A program made the position numbers and the translations under genes. From Crossiella sp. S99.2 (GTDB lineage: Bacteria > Actinomycetota > Actinomycetes > Mycobacteriales > Pseudonocardiaceae): a stretch of DNA of 64,000 nucleotides. Positions 18,183 to 29,149 of the stretch are shown piece after piece (the first letter of the stretch is position 1; every line of letters begins with the position of its first letter). Under the pieces are notes generated by a model. The model had not been told where the DNA came from and did not search any database. It was given only the letters and a program-made list of their open reading frames with translations. Location: positions 1-64,000 of the forward strand of contig NZ_JALMDK010000010.1 of the NCBI RefSeq assembly GCF_023094165.1, given 5' to 3'.

Positions 18183-18731
18183 TCAGCCGAGCAGTCCGGC
18201 CCCGGGGGCAGCGGAGTCGGAAGTGGTGAACAGCTCCTGCAAGGCTGCCCGGAACTCGGCGTAGTCGATGACGCCGTCGCCGTTCTGGTCAATTCGCTTG
18301 AACGCCGATTCCGCGATCTCGGCGCTCACCTCCGCCGAGGCGTACATGGCGATGTACTCGTCCCGGCTGATCTGCCCATCGCCATTGCGGTCGAGTGCCT
18401 CGAACACGGTTTCCGCGACTTTGGCATACGCCTCGTCGAGGTAATCCGGATTGTCCGCCAGACCGCGTTCGGTGGCCGCGACGAACTCCTCCCGGCTGAC
18501 CTGTCCATCCCCGTCGGTGTCGGCGTCCCGTTCGATCTGCGCCCACCAGCCGAGGAACGAGGACGTGATGTCCTGCCTGCGGTGTTCCTCCGCGTCGGGC
18601 ACCAGTTGGGCCGCCACGCCCTCGGCCAGCGCGGTGAAATCAGCCGCGGAGATGATCCCGTCCTTGGTGACGTCGAGCGCGTCGAAAACCTTGCCGATGT
18701 TGGCATCCTGAAGTGATGAACCACTCGCCAC
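18183..18731 (-). CDS. Calerythrin-like EF-hand calcium-binding protein
   Basis: 182 residues with four EF-hand loops: DVTKDGIISAAD, DTDGDGQVSREE, DRNGDGQISRDE and DQNGDGVIDYAE, at about residues 20, 70, 115 and 149. All keep the acidic ligands and central Gly. Length and layout match calerythrin of Saccharopolyspora erythraea, a cytosolic Ca2+ buffer or sensor. GTG 18731 is chosen because AGGAGG lies 6 nt upstream. A paralogue is at 58916-59437. The neighbouring secreted metallopeptidases may be calcium-dependent, but a link is only inferred. Confidence 0.92.
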   Translation of the reverse strand: MASGSSLQDANIGKVFDALDVTKDGIISAADFTALAEGVAAQLVPDAEEHRRQDITSSFLGWWAQIERDADTDGDGQVSREEFVAATERGLADNPDYLDEAYAKVAETVFEALDRNGDGQISRDEYIAMYASAEVSAEIAESAFKRIDQNGDGVIDYAEFRAALQELFTTSDSAAPGAGLLG

Positions 18732-18859
18732 GATGAGCCTCCTGGTTGCGGACCACTTCGGAGTAAACCCCTTCCGAACAGCGGCACACCAGGGTGATTC
18801 ACGAGTGCACACATTCGGCCGAATGGCGGCGGATAAACTAGACAAATCGGCGGGATGTC

Positions 18860-20314
18860 CTAGCTTCCGGGCTTCCAGTCCGGGTGGCCCGGCATCGGCG
18901 GGGTGGTCGGGCTGTGCAGCCACTCCCGCAGCACCCCGGCGATCTCCGGACCGGCGACATCGGCGACCACGCGCTCGAAGTCCGCGGTGTTCGCGGTGGC
19001 GTCCCGGTGCCGGTCCAGGAAGGCTTGCAGGATCCGCTGGAAGGTCTGCTCGCCCGCGGCCTGGCGTAGCGCGTAGACGACCAGCGCGCCACCGGCCCTG
19101 GCCAGTCCGAAGATCCCGCTCGGTTCGTTGGAGACCACGATGGAGCCCAGTGCCGTCCGGGCCTCCTGGTCGGCGCCGTAGATCCGGCGCAGGCTGTCCG
19201 GCACGGACGTGCCGCCGTGCTCCTGCTCCCACAGCTGACCGAAGTAGGTGGCGAAGCCCTCGCTGAGCCACACGTCGTCGTAGGAGCGGAAGGAGATCGA
19301 GTTGCCGAACCACTGGTGGGCGGCCTCGTGCACCATGACCGGTTCGGTGTGCTGCAGCTCGGTGAGTGACCGGGTCAGGAAGGTGGACAGGGTCGCGGTT
19401 TCCAGGGCGTCGGTCTGCGTCGGCCGGTTGCCGTCCAGGCCCAGCACGCCGTAGGTCTCCAGGGGGAACGGGCGGCCGATGCGCGCTTCCAGCCAGGCCA
19501 GGTGCCCGCTGATCCGGTCCAGCGCCGGGCGCACCTGCTCGACCTGTCCGGCGGTGACCGCGCTGCGCAGCGGCAGCCCGTGCGGTCCGGTGCCGGTGAC
19601 CAGGTCGAACTTGCCGACGGCGAGCTGGGCGACCTGGCTGGTGATCGGGTGCCGGGTGGTGTGGGTGACCACGGTCCGCCCGCCCGCGGTGCGTTCGCCG
19701 GTGCGGATCCCGTTGGCCACCACGGTCCAGCCCTCGGGCGCGTCCACCCGGTAGGTGAACCGGGCCTTGTCCGAGGGGTGGTCGTTGACCGGGAAGAACA
19801 GGTGCGCCCGGTCCGGCTGCGACCACAGCGCGAACCCGCCGTCGGCGAGCTTGCTCCAGCCCGCGGTCTCATCCACCGGGGACGGCACCTTGGCGGCGCG
19901 GTCGGCGGTGTACTCGACCTCGACGGCGAAGTTCCGGCCCGCGCGCAGCGGCCGGGCCGGGGTGATCACCAGCTCCTCGCCCTCGGCGCGGAACTCGGCG
20001 CGCCGCCCGTCCACCCGCACCTGGTGCACCACCCCACCGGCGAAGTCCAGGTTGAACCGGGACAGGTTCTGGGTGGCCTTCGCGGTCATCGTGGTGCGCC
20101 CGGCCATCGTGGGCACGCCCGGTTCGAACCGGAAGTCCACTGTGTACTGCTCGGCGTCGTAACCACCGTTGCCCAGCCCCGGCAACAGCCGGTCGCCGAC
20201 GCCGGGGGAGCCGGGGGTGAAGGTGGGCGCGGCCGAGGCAGGCGCGACACCGATCGTCAGCGCCGAGGCGGTGACGAGCAGCAGTGCGGCGGCCCGGCGG
20301 GAACTGCCAGACAT
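18860..20314 (-). CDS. Secreted M1-family aminopeptidase
   Basis: 484 residues. Signal peptide about 1-28 (LLLVTASALTIGVAPASA). The zinc site is HEAAHQWFGN (about residues 313-322) with the third ligand in WLSEGFATYFG. The N-terminal beta domain has YTVDFRFEP and FNLDFAG. This is the short M1 type seen in actinobacterial exoproteomes, without the long C-terminal helical domain. It removes N-terminal residues from extracellular peptides. ATG 20314 with GGAAAGGG upstream. The palindromic repeat copy 2 lies in its upstream region. Confidence 0.92.
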   Translation of the reverse strand: MSGSSRRAAALLLVTASALTIGVAPASAAPTFTPGSPGVGDRLLPGLGNGGYDAEQYTVDFRFEPGVPTMAGRTTMTAKATQNLSRFNLDFAGGVVHQVRVDGRRAEFRAEGEELVITPARPLRAGRNFAVEVEYTADRAAKVPSPVDETAGWSKLADGGFALWSQPDRAHLFFPVNDHPSDKARFTYRVDAPEGWTVVANGIRTGERTAGGRTVVTHTTRHPITSQVAQLAVGKFDLVTGTGPHGLPLRSAVTAGQVEQVRPALDRISGHLAWLEARIGRPFPLETYGVLGLDGNRPTQTDALETATLSTFLTRSLTELQHTEPVMVHEAAHQWFGNSISFRSYDDVWLSEGFATYFGQLWEQEHGGTSVPDSLRRIYGADQEARTALGSIVVSNEPSGIFGLARAGGALVVYALRQAAGEQTFQRILQAFLDRHRDATANTADFERVVADVAGPEIAGVLREWLHSPTTPPMPGHPDWKPGS

Positions 20315-20429
20315 CAAGAACCCTTTCCAGCGGCGAACATGGCGTCGTCAGCCTGTTCGCCGCCGCCGGCGCCCACCTCGCCCGTTCGGCCACCAAGATC
20401 AGCCGTTCGGCCAAGGACTCGCCGACGAG

Positions 20430-20544
20430 TTGGGCCAACTGGTACGCCGGTTTGGCTCAAGTGGGCGTGCCAGTTGGCCCAAGTGGTACGGGGGTGCGGG
20501 TCAGGCCGCCGATTCGCCACCAGAGTCCTGCGACAACGGCCAAC
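20430..20544. repeat. Palindromic intergenic element, copy 2
   Basis: Arms 20430-20448 (TTGGGCCAACTGGTACGCC) and 20464-20482 match 18 of 19, around a loop GGTTTGGCTCAAGTG that differs from copy 1 by one base. CGACAACGGCCAAC, the outer flank of copy 1, recurs at 20531-20544 but 39 bp further out, so the outer stem is not preserved. A CCGTTCGGCCA direct repeat (20382-20392, 20403-20413) lies on the other side. It is directly downstream of the OtrA-like gene and upstream of the M1 peptidase. Confidence 0.8.
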
Positions 20545-20559
20545 TCGGTGGCCGCTTGC

Positions 20560-22515
20560 TTAGACCCGGCGGCGTACGTGCAGTAGGTATTCCTTGCGGT
20601 CCAGGGGGTTGTGGTCGGTGCGTGGGCGGGCCGGGATCGGACCGCGGGCCGGGCGGTGGTCGGCGAAGGCGCAGTCCAGGACGCCTTCGCCGTGGGTGAG
20701 GCCGGGCAGTTGCCGTTGCAGCTCATGGACCCTGGCCGCCGGGATCTCCCCGACCAGGCGGTAGGTGGAGCCGTGTGTGCTGGTCTCGCGCGGCACCGCG
20801 TCCAGGCGGGCCAGCACCGGGCGGACCGCGGCGAGGGCCTCGGCCGGGAGGTCCAGCTCGAACCGGTGCAGGGGTTCGAGCACCACGGTCCCGGCCTGGC
20901 GCAGTGCGGACATCACTACGAGGGGGGTCAGTGACCGGAAATCCCCTGCGGTGCTGAACACGCTGGAGAACCCCGAGTGGGTCAGGGTGATCACGCAGTC
21001 GGTGACCGGCCAGCCGCGCAGGCCCTGGCCGAGCGCCGTCAGCACGGTGTCCTCGATCGCGGTGAAGAAGGCCAGGGGCAGCGCGCCCAGTTCGGTCTCG
21101 TAGGTGAACCGCGGTCCGGTGCCGGGTGGCGCGGGGTCGACCCGCAGGCCGACGGTGGCGAAGAACGGGTTGCCCGCGCCCATCACCTCCACGGCCGATC
21201 CGGTGCCGCGCACGCGTTCCAGGCACAGCGTGGTGGTCTCCCGGAACTCCACCGCGAGCCCGGAATCGGTGGCCAGGGTGGCCTCGATGACCTCCTTCTG
21301 CACCTCGCCGTAGAGGGAGACCGCGATCTCCTGGCGGGTCTCGTCCCGGCGCAGGTTGATCAGCGGATCGGCCTCGGCGAGCCGGGTGAGCGCCTGGTGC
21401 AGCGCACCCCGGTCGCGCGGATCCCTGGGCAGCACCACGGTTTCCAGGGTGGGCGGGGCGAACTGCGGCCGGAGTGCGGAGCGCGAATGGGGGAGTCCGA
21501 CCGGGTCGCCGATGCGGATCTCGTCCAGACCGCGCAGCAGCCCGATCCGGCCCGCGGTCACCGAATCCGCCGGTACCGCCGCTCCCTGCTCGAACACGCT
21601 GATCCCGGTGACCTTGCCCTGCCGGTCCCGGCCGAAGTCCAGGTGCTCCCGGACCCGGATGGTCCCGGCGAACAGCCGCACGTAGGCCAGTTTCTCCCCG
21701 GCCGGGCCGCGGTCGACCTTGAACACGGTCCCGGCGGCGGGCACGTCCGGATCGCCCGGATCGGCGGGCAGCAGCTCGCGAATGCCCTCGATGAGCGCGT
21801 CCACCCCGGCCCCGGTGACCGCGGATCCGGCGAACACCGGGTGCACCAGGGCCTGCCGGGTCTGGGTGACCAGCGCGGTGCGCAACCCCTGATAGGACAC
21901 CGAGTCCGCGTCGGCGACGAAGTCCGCGAGGAGGGTGTCGTCGTGGCCGGTGAGCAGGTCGAGCAGCCGGGTCCGGAACCCGGGATCGGTTGCGGCACAG
22001 GGCAGATAGCCGGCCTCGCGGGCACCGGCCCGCTCGGCCGAGCCCATCGCCGGCGCCGAGGGCGACAGCCGCTCGGTGATCTGCCGCTGCACCCGGTCCA
22101 GGTTCGCGCCACGCCGGTCGACTTTGTTCACGAAGATCAGCGTCGGAATGCCGAGCCTGCGCAGCGCGCGCAGCAGCACCCGGGTCTGCGCCTGCACGCC
22201 CTCCACCGCCGAGACCACCAGCACGGCCCCGTCGAGCACGCACAGCACCCGCTCCACCTCGGCGATGAAATCCGGGTGACCGGGGGTGTCGATCAGGTTG
22301 ACCGTGGTGTCGTCCAGGGCGAAGGAGATCACCGCGGACTTGATGGTGATCCCGCGCTGGCGTTCCAGGGCGAGGGAGTCGGTCTGGGTGTCGCCGTCGT
22401 CGACCCGGCCGATCCGGTCGATGACCCCGGCGGCGTGCAGCAGCCGCTCGGTGAGGCTCGTCTTACCGGCGTCGACGTGCGCCAGGATGCCCAGATTGAT
22501 CGTGCGTGCCGACAA
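20560..22515 (-). CDS. OtrA/TetM-like ribosomal protection GTPase
   Basis: 651-residue EF-G-like translational GTPase of the tetracycline ribosomal protection family, closest in pattern to Streptomyces OtrA. G1 AHVDAGKTSL (about residues 11-20), G2 region RGITIKSAV, G3 DTPGHPDF, G4 NKVD. Domains II-V follow, ending with the C-terminal helix region. Such proteins remove tetracycline from the ribosome; some genomic homologues may serve other translational roles. A TTG start at 22515 fits the family N-terminus (NLGILAHVDAGKT), with CAAGGA upstream. A 37-codon ORF overlaps this start. Confidence 0.9.
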   Translation of the reverse strand: MSARTINLGILAHVDAGKTSLTERLLHAAGVIDRIGRVDDGDTQTDSLALERQRGITIKSAVISFALDDTTVNLIDTPGHPDFIAEVERVLCVLDGAVLVVSAVEGVQAQTRVLLRALRRLGIPTLIFVNKVDRRGANLDRVQRQITERLSPSAPAMGSAERAGAREAGYLPCAATDPGFRTRLLDLLTGHDDTLLADFVADADSVSYQGLRTALVTQTRQALVHPVFAGSAVTGAGVDALIEGIRELLPADPGDPDVPAAGTVFKVDRGPAGEKLAYVRLFAGTIRVREHLDFGRDRQGKVTGISVFEQGAAVPADSVTAGRIGLLRGLDEIRIGDPVGLPHSRSALRPQFAPPTLETVVLPRDPRDRGALHQALTRLAEADPLINLRRDETRQEIAVSLYGEVQKEVIEATLATDSGLAVEFRETTTLCLERVRGTGSAVEVMGAGNPFFATVGLRVDPAPPGTGPRFTYETELGALPLAFFTAIEDTVLTALGQGLRGWPVTDCVITLTHSGFSSVFSTAGDFRSLTPLVVMSALRQAGTVVLEPLHRFELDLPAEALAAVRPVLARLDAVPRETSTHGSTYRLVGEIPAARVHELQRQLPGLTHGEGVLDCAFADHRPARGPIPARPRTDHNPLDRKEYLLHVRRRV

Positions 22516-22576
22516 GTGTCGTGTCCTTGGGGTTGGGGGAAACTCCTTCCAGGGGGAACACGAACGTGCGGCGCAT
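22463..22576 (-). CDS. Possible leader peptide of the OtrA-like gene
   Basis: A 37-codon ORF (MRRTFVFPLEGVSPN and onward, ending GARRRR) with a better ribosome site (AAGGAG, 6 nt, ATG) than the downstream gene. It overlaps the first 53 bases of the GTPase gene in another frame. Its position and strong SD suggest a leader whose translation controls access to the weak TTG start of the resistance gene. It could also be a chance ORF; no homologue is recalled. Confidence 0.4.
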   Translation of the reverse strand: MRRTFVFPLEGVSPNPKDTTLVGTHDQSGHPGARRRR

Positions 22577-22657
22577 GATCATCTCCTTGCTCGGGGCCTA
22601 GGCTCGGAAGGACACCAGAGGTCCCGGCGGCGGGGCAACCGAATATCGGGGGAGACC

Positions 22658-23638
22658 ATGAGCGAGGCGTTGCGCACCGCGGCCGAGATCGCGGACACCG
22701 TGCTGTTCCCGGCCGCGGCCGTCGTCGACGCCGCCGACCGGGTGCCCGGAAGTCACCTGGACCTGTTGGCGGAGCATGGATTCTACGGACTGTCCACAGT
22801 GGACCTTCCGGATTATTCTTCGGTGCTGCGACTGGTCGAGATCCTGGCCGGCGGCTGCCTGACCACCACGTTCGTCTGGATGCAGCACCACGGCCCGGTG
22901 ATGACCCTGGCCCGCTCGGCCAACGAGCCGCTGCGGGAGAAGTACCTCGACGACCTGATCGCCGGGCGGCGGCGGGCCGGGGTCGCGGTGGGCGCGGCGG
23001 TGCGCCCCGGCCCGCCGCTGCTGCGGGCCGAGCAGGTGGACGGCGGTTACCTGTTCGACGGCAGCGCGCCCTGGGTGTCCGGCTGGGACCTGATCGACAC
23101 CCTGCACACCGCGGCAAGGGACACCGAGAACCTGCTGGTCTTCGCACTGCTCGACGCCGCGGCCGGCGACACCGTGTCCGTCGAACCCCTGGACCTGCTC
23201 GCCGTGCAGGCCAGCCGGACCGTCACGCTGACCTTCACCCGGCATTTCGTGCCCACGGAACAGATCGTGCACACCGTTCCGCAGGCCGACTACCTGACCG
23301 GGGACGCCGAGGCCCAGCGGTTCAACGGCGCGCTCGCCCTGGGCGTCGCGGGCCGGGCGATCACCCTGCTGGGCGAGGCGGCCGGCGCCCTGCCCGCCCA
23401 ACTCGACGCCGCCCGCACCCAGTTGCACACCGCCGCACCCGAGGACGTCGCACTGGCCCGAGCCGCCGGATCCGAGCTGGCGCTGCGGGCCGCGAACGCC
23501 TGCGCCGTGCACCAGGGCAGCCGCTCACTGCTGCCCGGCTCCGACGCCCAGCGCCTGGTCCGCGAGGCCACCTTCCTGCTGCTGTTCGGCTCCCGCCCGG
23601 CGATCCGCACCGCCCTGCTCGCCAAGCTGACCGGCTGA
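22658..23638 (+). CDS. Acyl-CoA dehydrogenase-like protein
   Basis: 326 residues resembling acyl-CoA dehydrogenases: helical N-terminal domain (EHGFYGLSTVD, TTTFVWMQHHGPV), middle beta domain (DGGYLFDGSAPWVSGWDLIDTL), and a helical C-terminus with HQGSRSLLPGSDAQRLVREA, the usual FAD-contact region. It is shorter than the usual 380 residues and I see no clear catalytic Glu, so it may act on an unusual substrate or as a flavin-dependent monooxygenase. GGGGGAG before ATG 22658; TAGGCT at 22599 may be its -10 box. Divergent from the OtrA-like gene. Confidence 0.75.
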   Translation: MSEALRTAAEIADTVLFPAAAVVDAADRVPGSHLDLLAEHGFYGLSTVDLPDYSSVLRLVEILAGGCLTTTFVWMQHHGPVMTLARSANEPLREKYLDDLIAGRRRAGVAVGAAVRPGPPLLRAEQVDGGYLFDGSAPWVSGWDLIDTLHTAARDTENLLVFALLDAAAGDTVSVEPLDLLAVQASRTVTLTFTRHFVPTEQIVHTVPQADYLTGDAEAQRFNGALALGVAGRAITLLGEAAGALPAQLDAARTQLHTAAPEDVALARAAGSELALRAANACAVHQGSRSLLPGSDAQRLVREATFLLLFGSRPAIRTALLAKLTG

Positions 23639-23639
23639 C

Positions 23640-24056
23640 TCAACGTCGCCGGAAGTACCGCCGGCTCGACCCGGGGGCCCACAACAGGAACAGCACCACC
23701 GTGGACAACGCCCACCCGGTGGCCAGATCAGCCCTGACCTCCAGGGCCGGGTAGGACATCCAGATGAAGTACCGGCCGACGAACTGCCCGGCGAGCTGGA
23801 TGGTGATCACGACCCGCCCCCAGTTACGGCCCTGGTAGACCATGACGGCCAGCCACACGTAGAGCACCGCGCTGATCGGGTGGTAGATCACGCCCGGGTT
23901 GAACTCGGCGGTGGCCGGGCTCTCGATCAGCCGCCACCCGTCCTGCACCACCGTGCTGAAGTGGTTGAACGCGTGCGTGGCGATCCCCGCGGCGGCCACC
24001 GCCACCCACGGCGGCGGACTGACGCGTGTGGCCGGAACCTGGCTGATCGTGGTCAT
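23640..24056 (-). CDS. Integral membrane protein of unknown function
   Basis: 138 residues with about four membrane helices (VAVAAAGIATHAFNHF; ISAVLYVWLAVMVYQ; VVITIQLAGQFVGRYFIWM; LSTVVLFLLWAPG) and a basic C-terminus SSRRYFRRR. Conserved-looking HAFNHFSTVV may bind a ligand. No family recognised. GGGAGG before ATG 24056. Its stop abuts the acyl-CoA dehydrogenase-like stop one base away. Confidence 0.65.
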   Translation of the reverse strand: MTTISQVPATRVSPPPWVAVAAAGIATHAFNHFSTVVQDGWRLIESPATAEFNPGVIYHPISAVLYVWLAVMVYQGRNWGRVVITIQLAGQFVGRYFIWMSYPALEVRADLATGWALSTVVLFLLWAPGSSRRYFRRR

Positions 24057-24123
24057 CGGGACCTCCCCATCGAGCGCGGCACCATGCCGCCACCCCGAGG
24101 ACGCCCGCGGACCCGGCTCAGGC

Positions 24124-24141
24124 TGTGTGCACTGGCACACA
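24124..24141. promoter_or_regulatory. Inverted repeat in divergent spacer
   Basis: TGTGTGC-ACTG-GCACACA, a perfect 7-bp dyad in the 276-bp spacer between the membrane protein gene and the small secreted protein gene. Operator-like; the regulator is unknown. I see nothing else certain in this spacer. Confidence 0.4.
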
Positions 24142-24332
24142 CCTCGGCGCCGGCCCTCGGCCGCCGCCGACCGGAAGTTGAGGGCCGAAGCCGGTGATTT
24201 CCCGATATCCACCCGCATGAGTGGCAGGGCAGCACACCCACAGGTGGCGTTGCGGTGGAACGGGCTGCCGCCCACTGGCAACGGACACCCTGGGACCACC
24301 GCGTCGAACCATCGTGAGAGGAACGATCAGCC

Positions 24333-24674
24333 ATGCGTCTGCGTGCCGCACTGCTCGCCGTGGCGAGTGTTTGCGCCCTCGGCCTCGCCGTCCCGGGCAC
24401 CGCCTCCGCCGCCGAAGGCGACTTCACCTACCGCTACTACGAGGAGGGCGAGATCCAGAGTGGCGCGCTGGTCGACCCGCCGAGCGGGGAGTGCGTTGAG
24501 ATTCCGGAGGTCGCCGACTTCGAGGACGTGTACGCCTTCCGGCCGCACAACAAAACCAGGTCGACCGTGACGATGTTCAAGGAAAGCGACTGCGAAGGCG
24601 ACGCCTACTACACGCTCAAGCCAGGTGGCAAGGCCACGGACCGGCTCAAGCTGAGGTCCGTCAGCTTCTCCTGA
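24333..24674 (+). CDS. Small secreted protein
   Basis: 113 residues. A clear signal peptide (LLAVASVCALGLAVPGTASA, cleavage near residue 26). The mature 87 residues are acidic and beta-rich with two Cys (SGECVEIPE, ESDCEGDAYY) that could pair. The pattern recalls small beta/gamma-crystallin-like or inhibitor-type exoproteins, but I cannot assign a family. GAGAGGAACG precedes the ATG. It ends 4 bp before the convergent ctaB stop. Confidence 0.7.
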   Translation: MRLRAALLAVASVCALGLAVPGTASAAEGDFTYRYYEEGEIQSGALVDPPSGECVEIPEVADFEDVYAFRPHNKTRSTVTMFKESDCEGDAYYTLKPGGKATDRLKLRSVSFS

Positions 24675-24678
24675 TCCG

Positions 24679-25614
24679 TCAGAACGGCAGGCCGAGCACC
24701 GGCAGCCCGATGGCCGAGTCCACCGCGAGCACCACGAACACCGCGGTCAGATAGGTGTTCGACATGTGGAACAGCTTCATCGGGTTCGCCGGTTCGCCGT
24801 CCCGCACCGCGTTGTACAGCCGGTGCGCCAGCAGCAGGAACCAGGCCCCGGCCAGCACCGCCGCACCCGTGTACAGCCAGCTCGTCGCGGGGGCGAGCAG
24901 CAGCGACCAGGCCACCATCACCCAGGAGTAGATGACGATCTGCTTGGCCACCTGCACCGGCGTGGCCACCACCGGCAGCATCGGCACCCCGGCCGCCGCG
25001 TAGTCGTCCTTGAACTTCATCGCCAGGGCCCAGAAGTGCGGCGGGGTCCAGAAGAAGATCACGCCGAACATGACGAAGGCCGGCCAGTCCACCGAGTTGG
25101 TCACCGCGGACCAGCCGATCACCACCGGCATGCACCCGGCCGCGCCGCCCCACACGATGTTCTGCGCCGTGCGGCGCTTGAGCACCATCGTGTAGACGAG
25201 CACATAGAACAGAATCGCCGCCACCGCCAGGATCGCGGAGAGCAGGTTCGTGGTGGCGTACAGCCAGGCGAAGCTGGCCACGCCGAGCAGGATGCCGAAG
25301 ATCAGCGCGTTGCGGGTGGGCACCGCGTGCCGGGCCAGCGGCCGGGCCTTGGTGCGCTTCATCACCGCGTCGATGTCCGCGTCGGCCACGCAGTTGAGCG
25401 CGTTCGCGCTGCCCGCGGCCATGGTGCCGCCGACCAGGGTGGTCAGCACCAGCCACACGCTCGGGATGCCGCGCTGGGCCAGCAGCATCGCCGGGATGGT
25501 GGTCACCAGCAGCAGCTCGATGATCCGCGGCTTGGTCAGGGCCACATAGGCCCCGACGGTGGTCTTGAACTTGCCAGGGGAGCGCTGCGCCGGCGCGTCG
25601 AGGGTGGCGCTCAT
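24679..25614 (-). CDS. ctaB: Protohaem IX farnesyltransferase (haem O synthase)
   Basis: 311-residue UbiA-type prenyltransferase that adds farnesyl to haem B, giving haem O for cytochrome oxidase. About eight membrane helices. The first Asp-rich motif is [15 protein letters not shown] (about residues 74-88). [17 protein letters not shown] and [18 protein letters not shown] are haem O synthase signatures. Divergent from tkt, as in mycobacteria; ctaA, the next enzyme of the pathway, is at 37904-38896. Confidence 0.96.
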   Translation of the reverse strand: MSATLDAPAQRSPGKFKTTVGAYVALTKPRIIELLLVTTIPAMLLAQRGIPSVWLVLTTLVGGTMAAGSANALNCVADADIDAVMKRTKARPLARHAVPTRNALIFGILLGVASFAWLYATTNLLSAILAVAAILFYVLVYTMVLKRRTAQNIVWGGAAGCMPVVIGWSAVTNSVDWPAFVMFGVIFFWTPPHFWALAMKFKDDYAAAGVPMLPVVATPVQVAKQIVIYSWVMVAWSLLLAPATSWLYTGAAVLAGAWFLLLAHRLYNAVRDGEPANPMKLFHMSNTYLTAVFVVLAVDSAIGLPVLGLPF

Positions 25615-25920
25615 CGAACCCTCTTGACCACGGTCACCGGCGGCATCTCGCTCCTCATCGGCCCGGCCGCATCGGTGGGTGGGGGCGGGCCGGGTAGATC
25701 CTCGTCAGCTTCGGGGGACCCAGCTTCGGGTCCCATCGGATGGTAGCCGCGCTACCTAAGCGGGGCGCGCACGGGGGTCCGGGCGCGCCAACAACTGGAT
25801 CGAGTCCGGTACGCCTGGGCCTGAAGGACTAGGCTGAGCCGAAAGAGGGAAAACCACGGTTCGGGGCTGGTCAGTCCACCGGTTCCGCCGCTATGGCAAC
25901 CACGTTGGGAGCAGCGTCAC
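25615..25920. promoter_or_regulatory. Divergent ctaB/tkt promoter region
   Basis: 306 bp without a gene. Two perfect dyads stand out: GGGACCC-N6-GGGTCCC (25715-25734) and GGTAGC-CGC-GCTACC (25742-25756). TAGGCT (25830-25835) is a plausible -10 box for tkt, giving a UTR of about 80 nt. GGGAG before the tkt GTG is its ribosome site. Confidence 0.45.
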
Positions 25921-28025
<2,105 letters not shown>

Positions 28026-28029
<4 letters not shown>

Positions 28030-29141
28030 CCGGCACGAACCCCCTGGCCGAGCTGAGCGAGGCCGGCGTCTCCATCTGGCTCGACGACCTGTCCAGGGAC
28101 CGCCTGACCTCGGGCAACCTGGTGTCGCTGATCGAGAACCAGCACGTGGTGGGCGTGACCACCAACCCGACCATCTTCGCCGGCGCGCTGTCCAAGGGCA
28201 GCGCCTACGACGAGCAGGTCGGCGAGCTGGCCGCCCGCGGCGCCAGCCTGGACCAGACCGTGCGCGAGCTGACCACCACCGACGTGCGCAACGCCTGTGA
28301 CGTCTTCCGCGGCGTCTACAGCGGCAGCGACGGCGTGGACGGCCGGGTCTCCATCGAGGTCGACCCGCGGCTGGCGCACGACACCGAGCGCACCATCGCC
28401 GAGGCGCTCGACCTGTGGAAGACCGTGGACCGGCCCAACCTGATGGTCAAGATCCCGGCCACCGTCGAGGGTCTGCCCGCCATCACCAAGGCGCTGTCCG
28501 AAGGCGTCAGCGTCAACGTCACGCTGATCTTCTCGGTGGCCCGCTACCTGGACGTCATGGACGCCTACCTGGCCGGGCTGGAGCAGGCCAAGGCCAACGG
28601 CCACGACCTGTCCACGATCTCCTCGGTCGCCTCCTTCTTCGTCTCCCGGGTCGACTCCGAGATCGACAAGCGCCTGGAGTCCAAGGGCACCCCCGAGGCG
28701 CAGGCGCTGCGCGGCCAGGCCGCCATCGCCAACGCCCGGCTCGCCTACGCCGCCTACGAGGACGTCTTCGGCTCCGCGCGCTGGCAGCGGCTGGAGCAGA
28801 ACGGCGCCCGCCCGCAGCGGCCGCTCTGGGCCTCCACCGGGGTGAAGGACCCGAACTACTCCGACACCCAGTACGTGGACCAGCTGGTCGCGCCGAACGT
28901 GGTCAACACCATGCCGGAGAAGACCCTCTTCGCCGTCGCCGACCACGGCCAGATCATCGGCGACACCGTGCGCGGCACCGCCGAACAGGCCCAGGAACTC
29001 TTCGACGCGCTCGCCGAGGCCGGCATCGACGTGGACGACGTCTACGCCGTGCTGGAGCGCGAGGGCGTGGAGAAGTTCGAGAAGTCCTGGGAAGAACTGC
29101 TGCAGACCGTCACCGACCAGCTCGCACGCGCGAAGGGCTGA
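28026..29141 (+). CDS. tal: Transaldolase
   Basis: 371-residue class I aldolase that transfers a dihydroxyacetone unit between sugar phosphates. The Schiff-base Lys is in [14 protein letters not shown] (about residue 142). N-terminal [12 protein letters not shown] and [11 protein letters not shown], and [21 protein letters not shown], are family signatures of the longer actinobacterial type. Its GTG overlaps the tkt stop by 4 bases (GTGA). Confidence 0.98.
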
Positions 29142-29149
29142 CACCACAC

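Noticed and set aside
24057-24332. Riboswitch upstream of the small secreted protein gene
   Set aside because: Only a simple 7-bp dyad is visible; no known riboswitch core was recognised.
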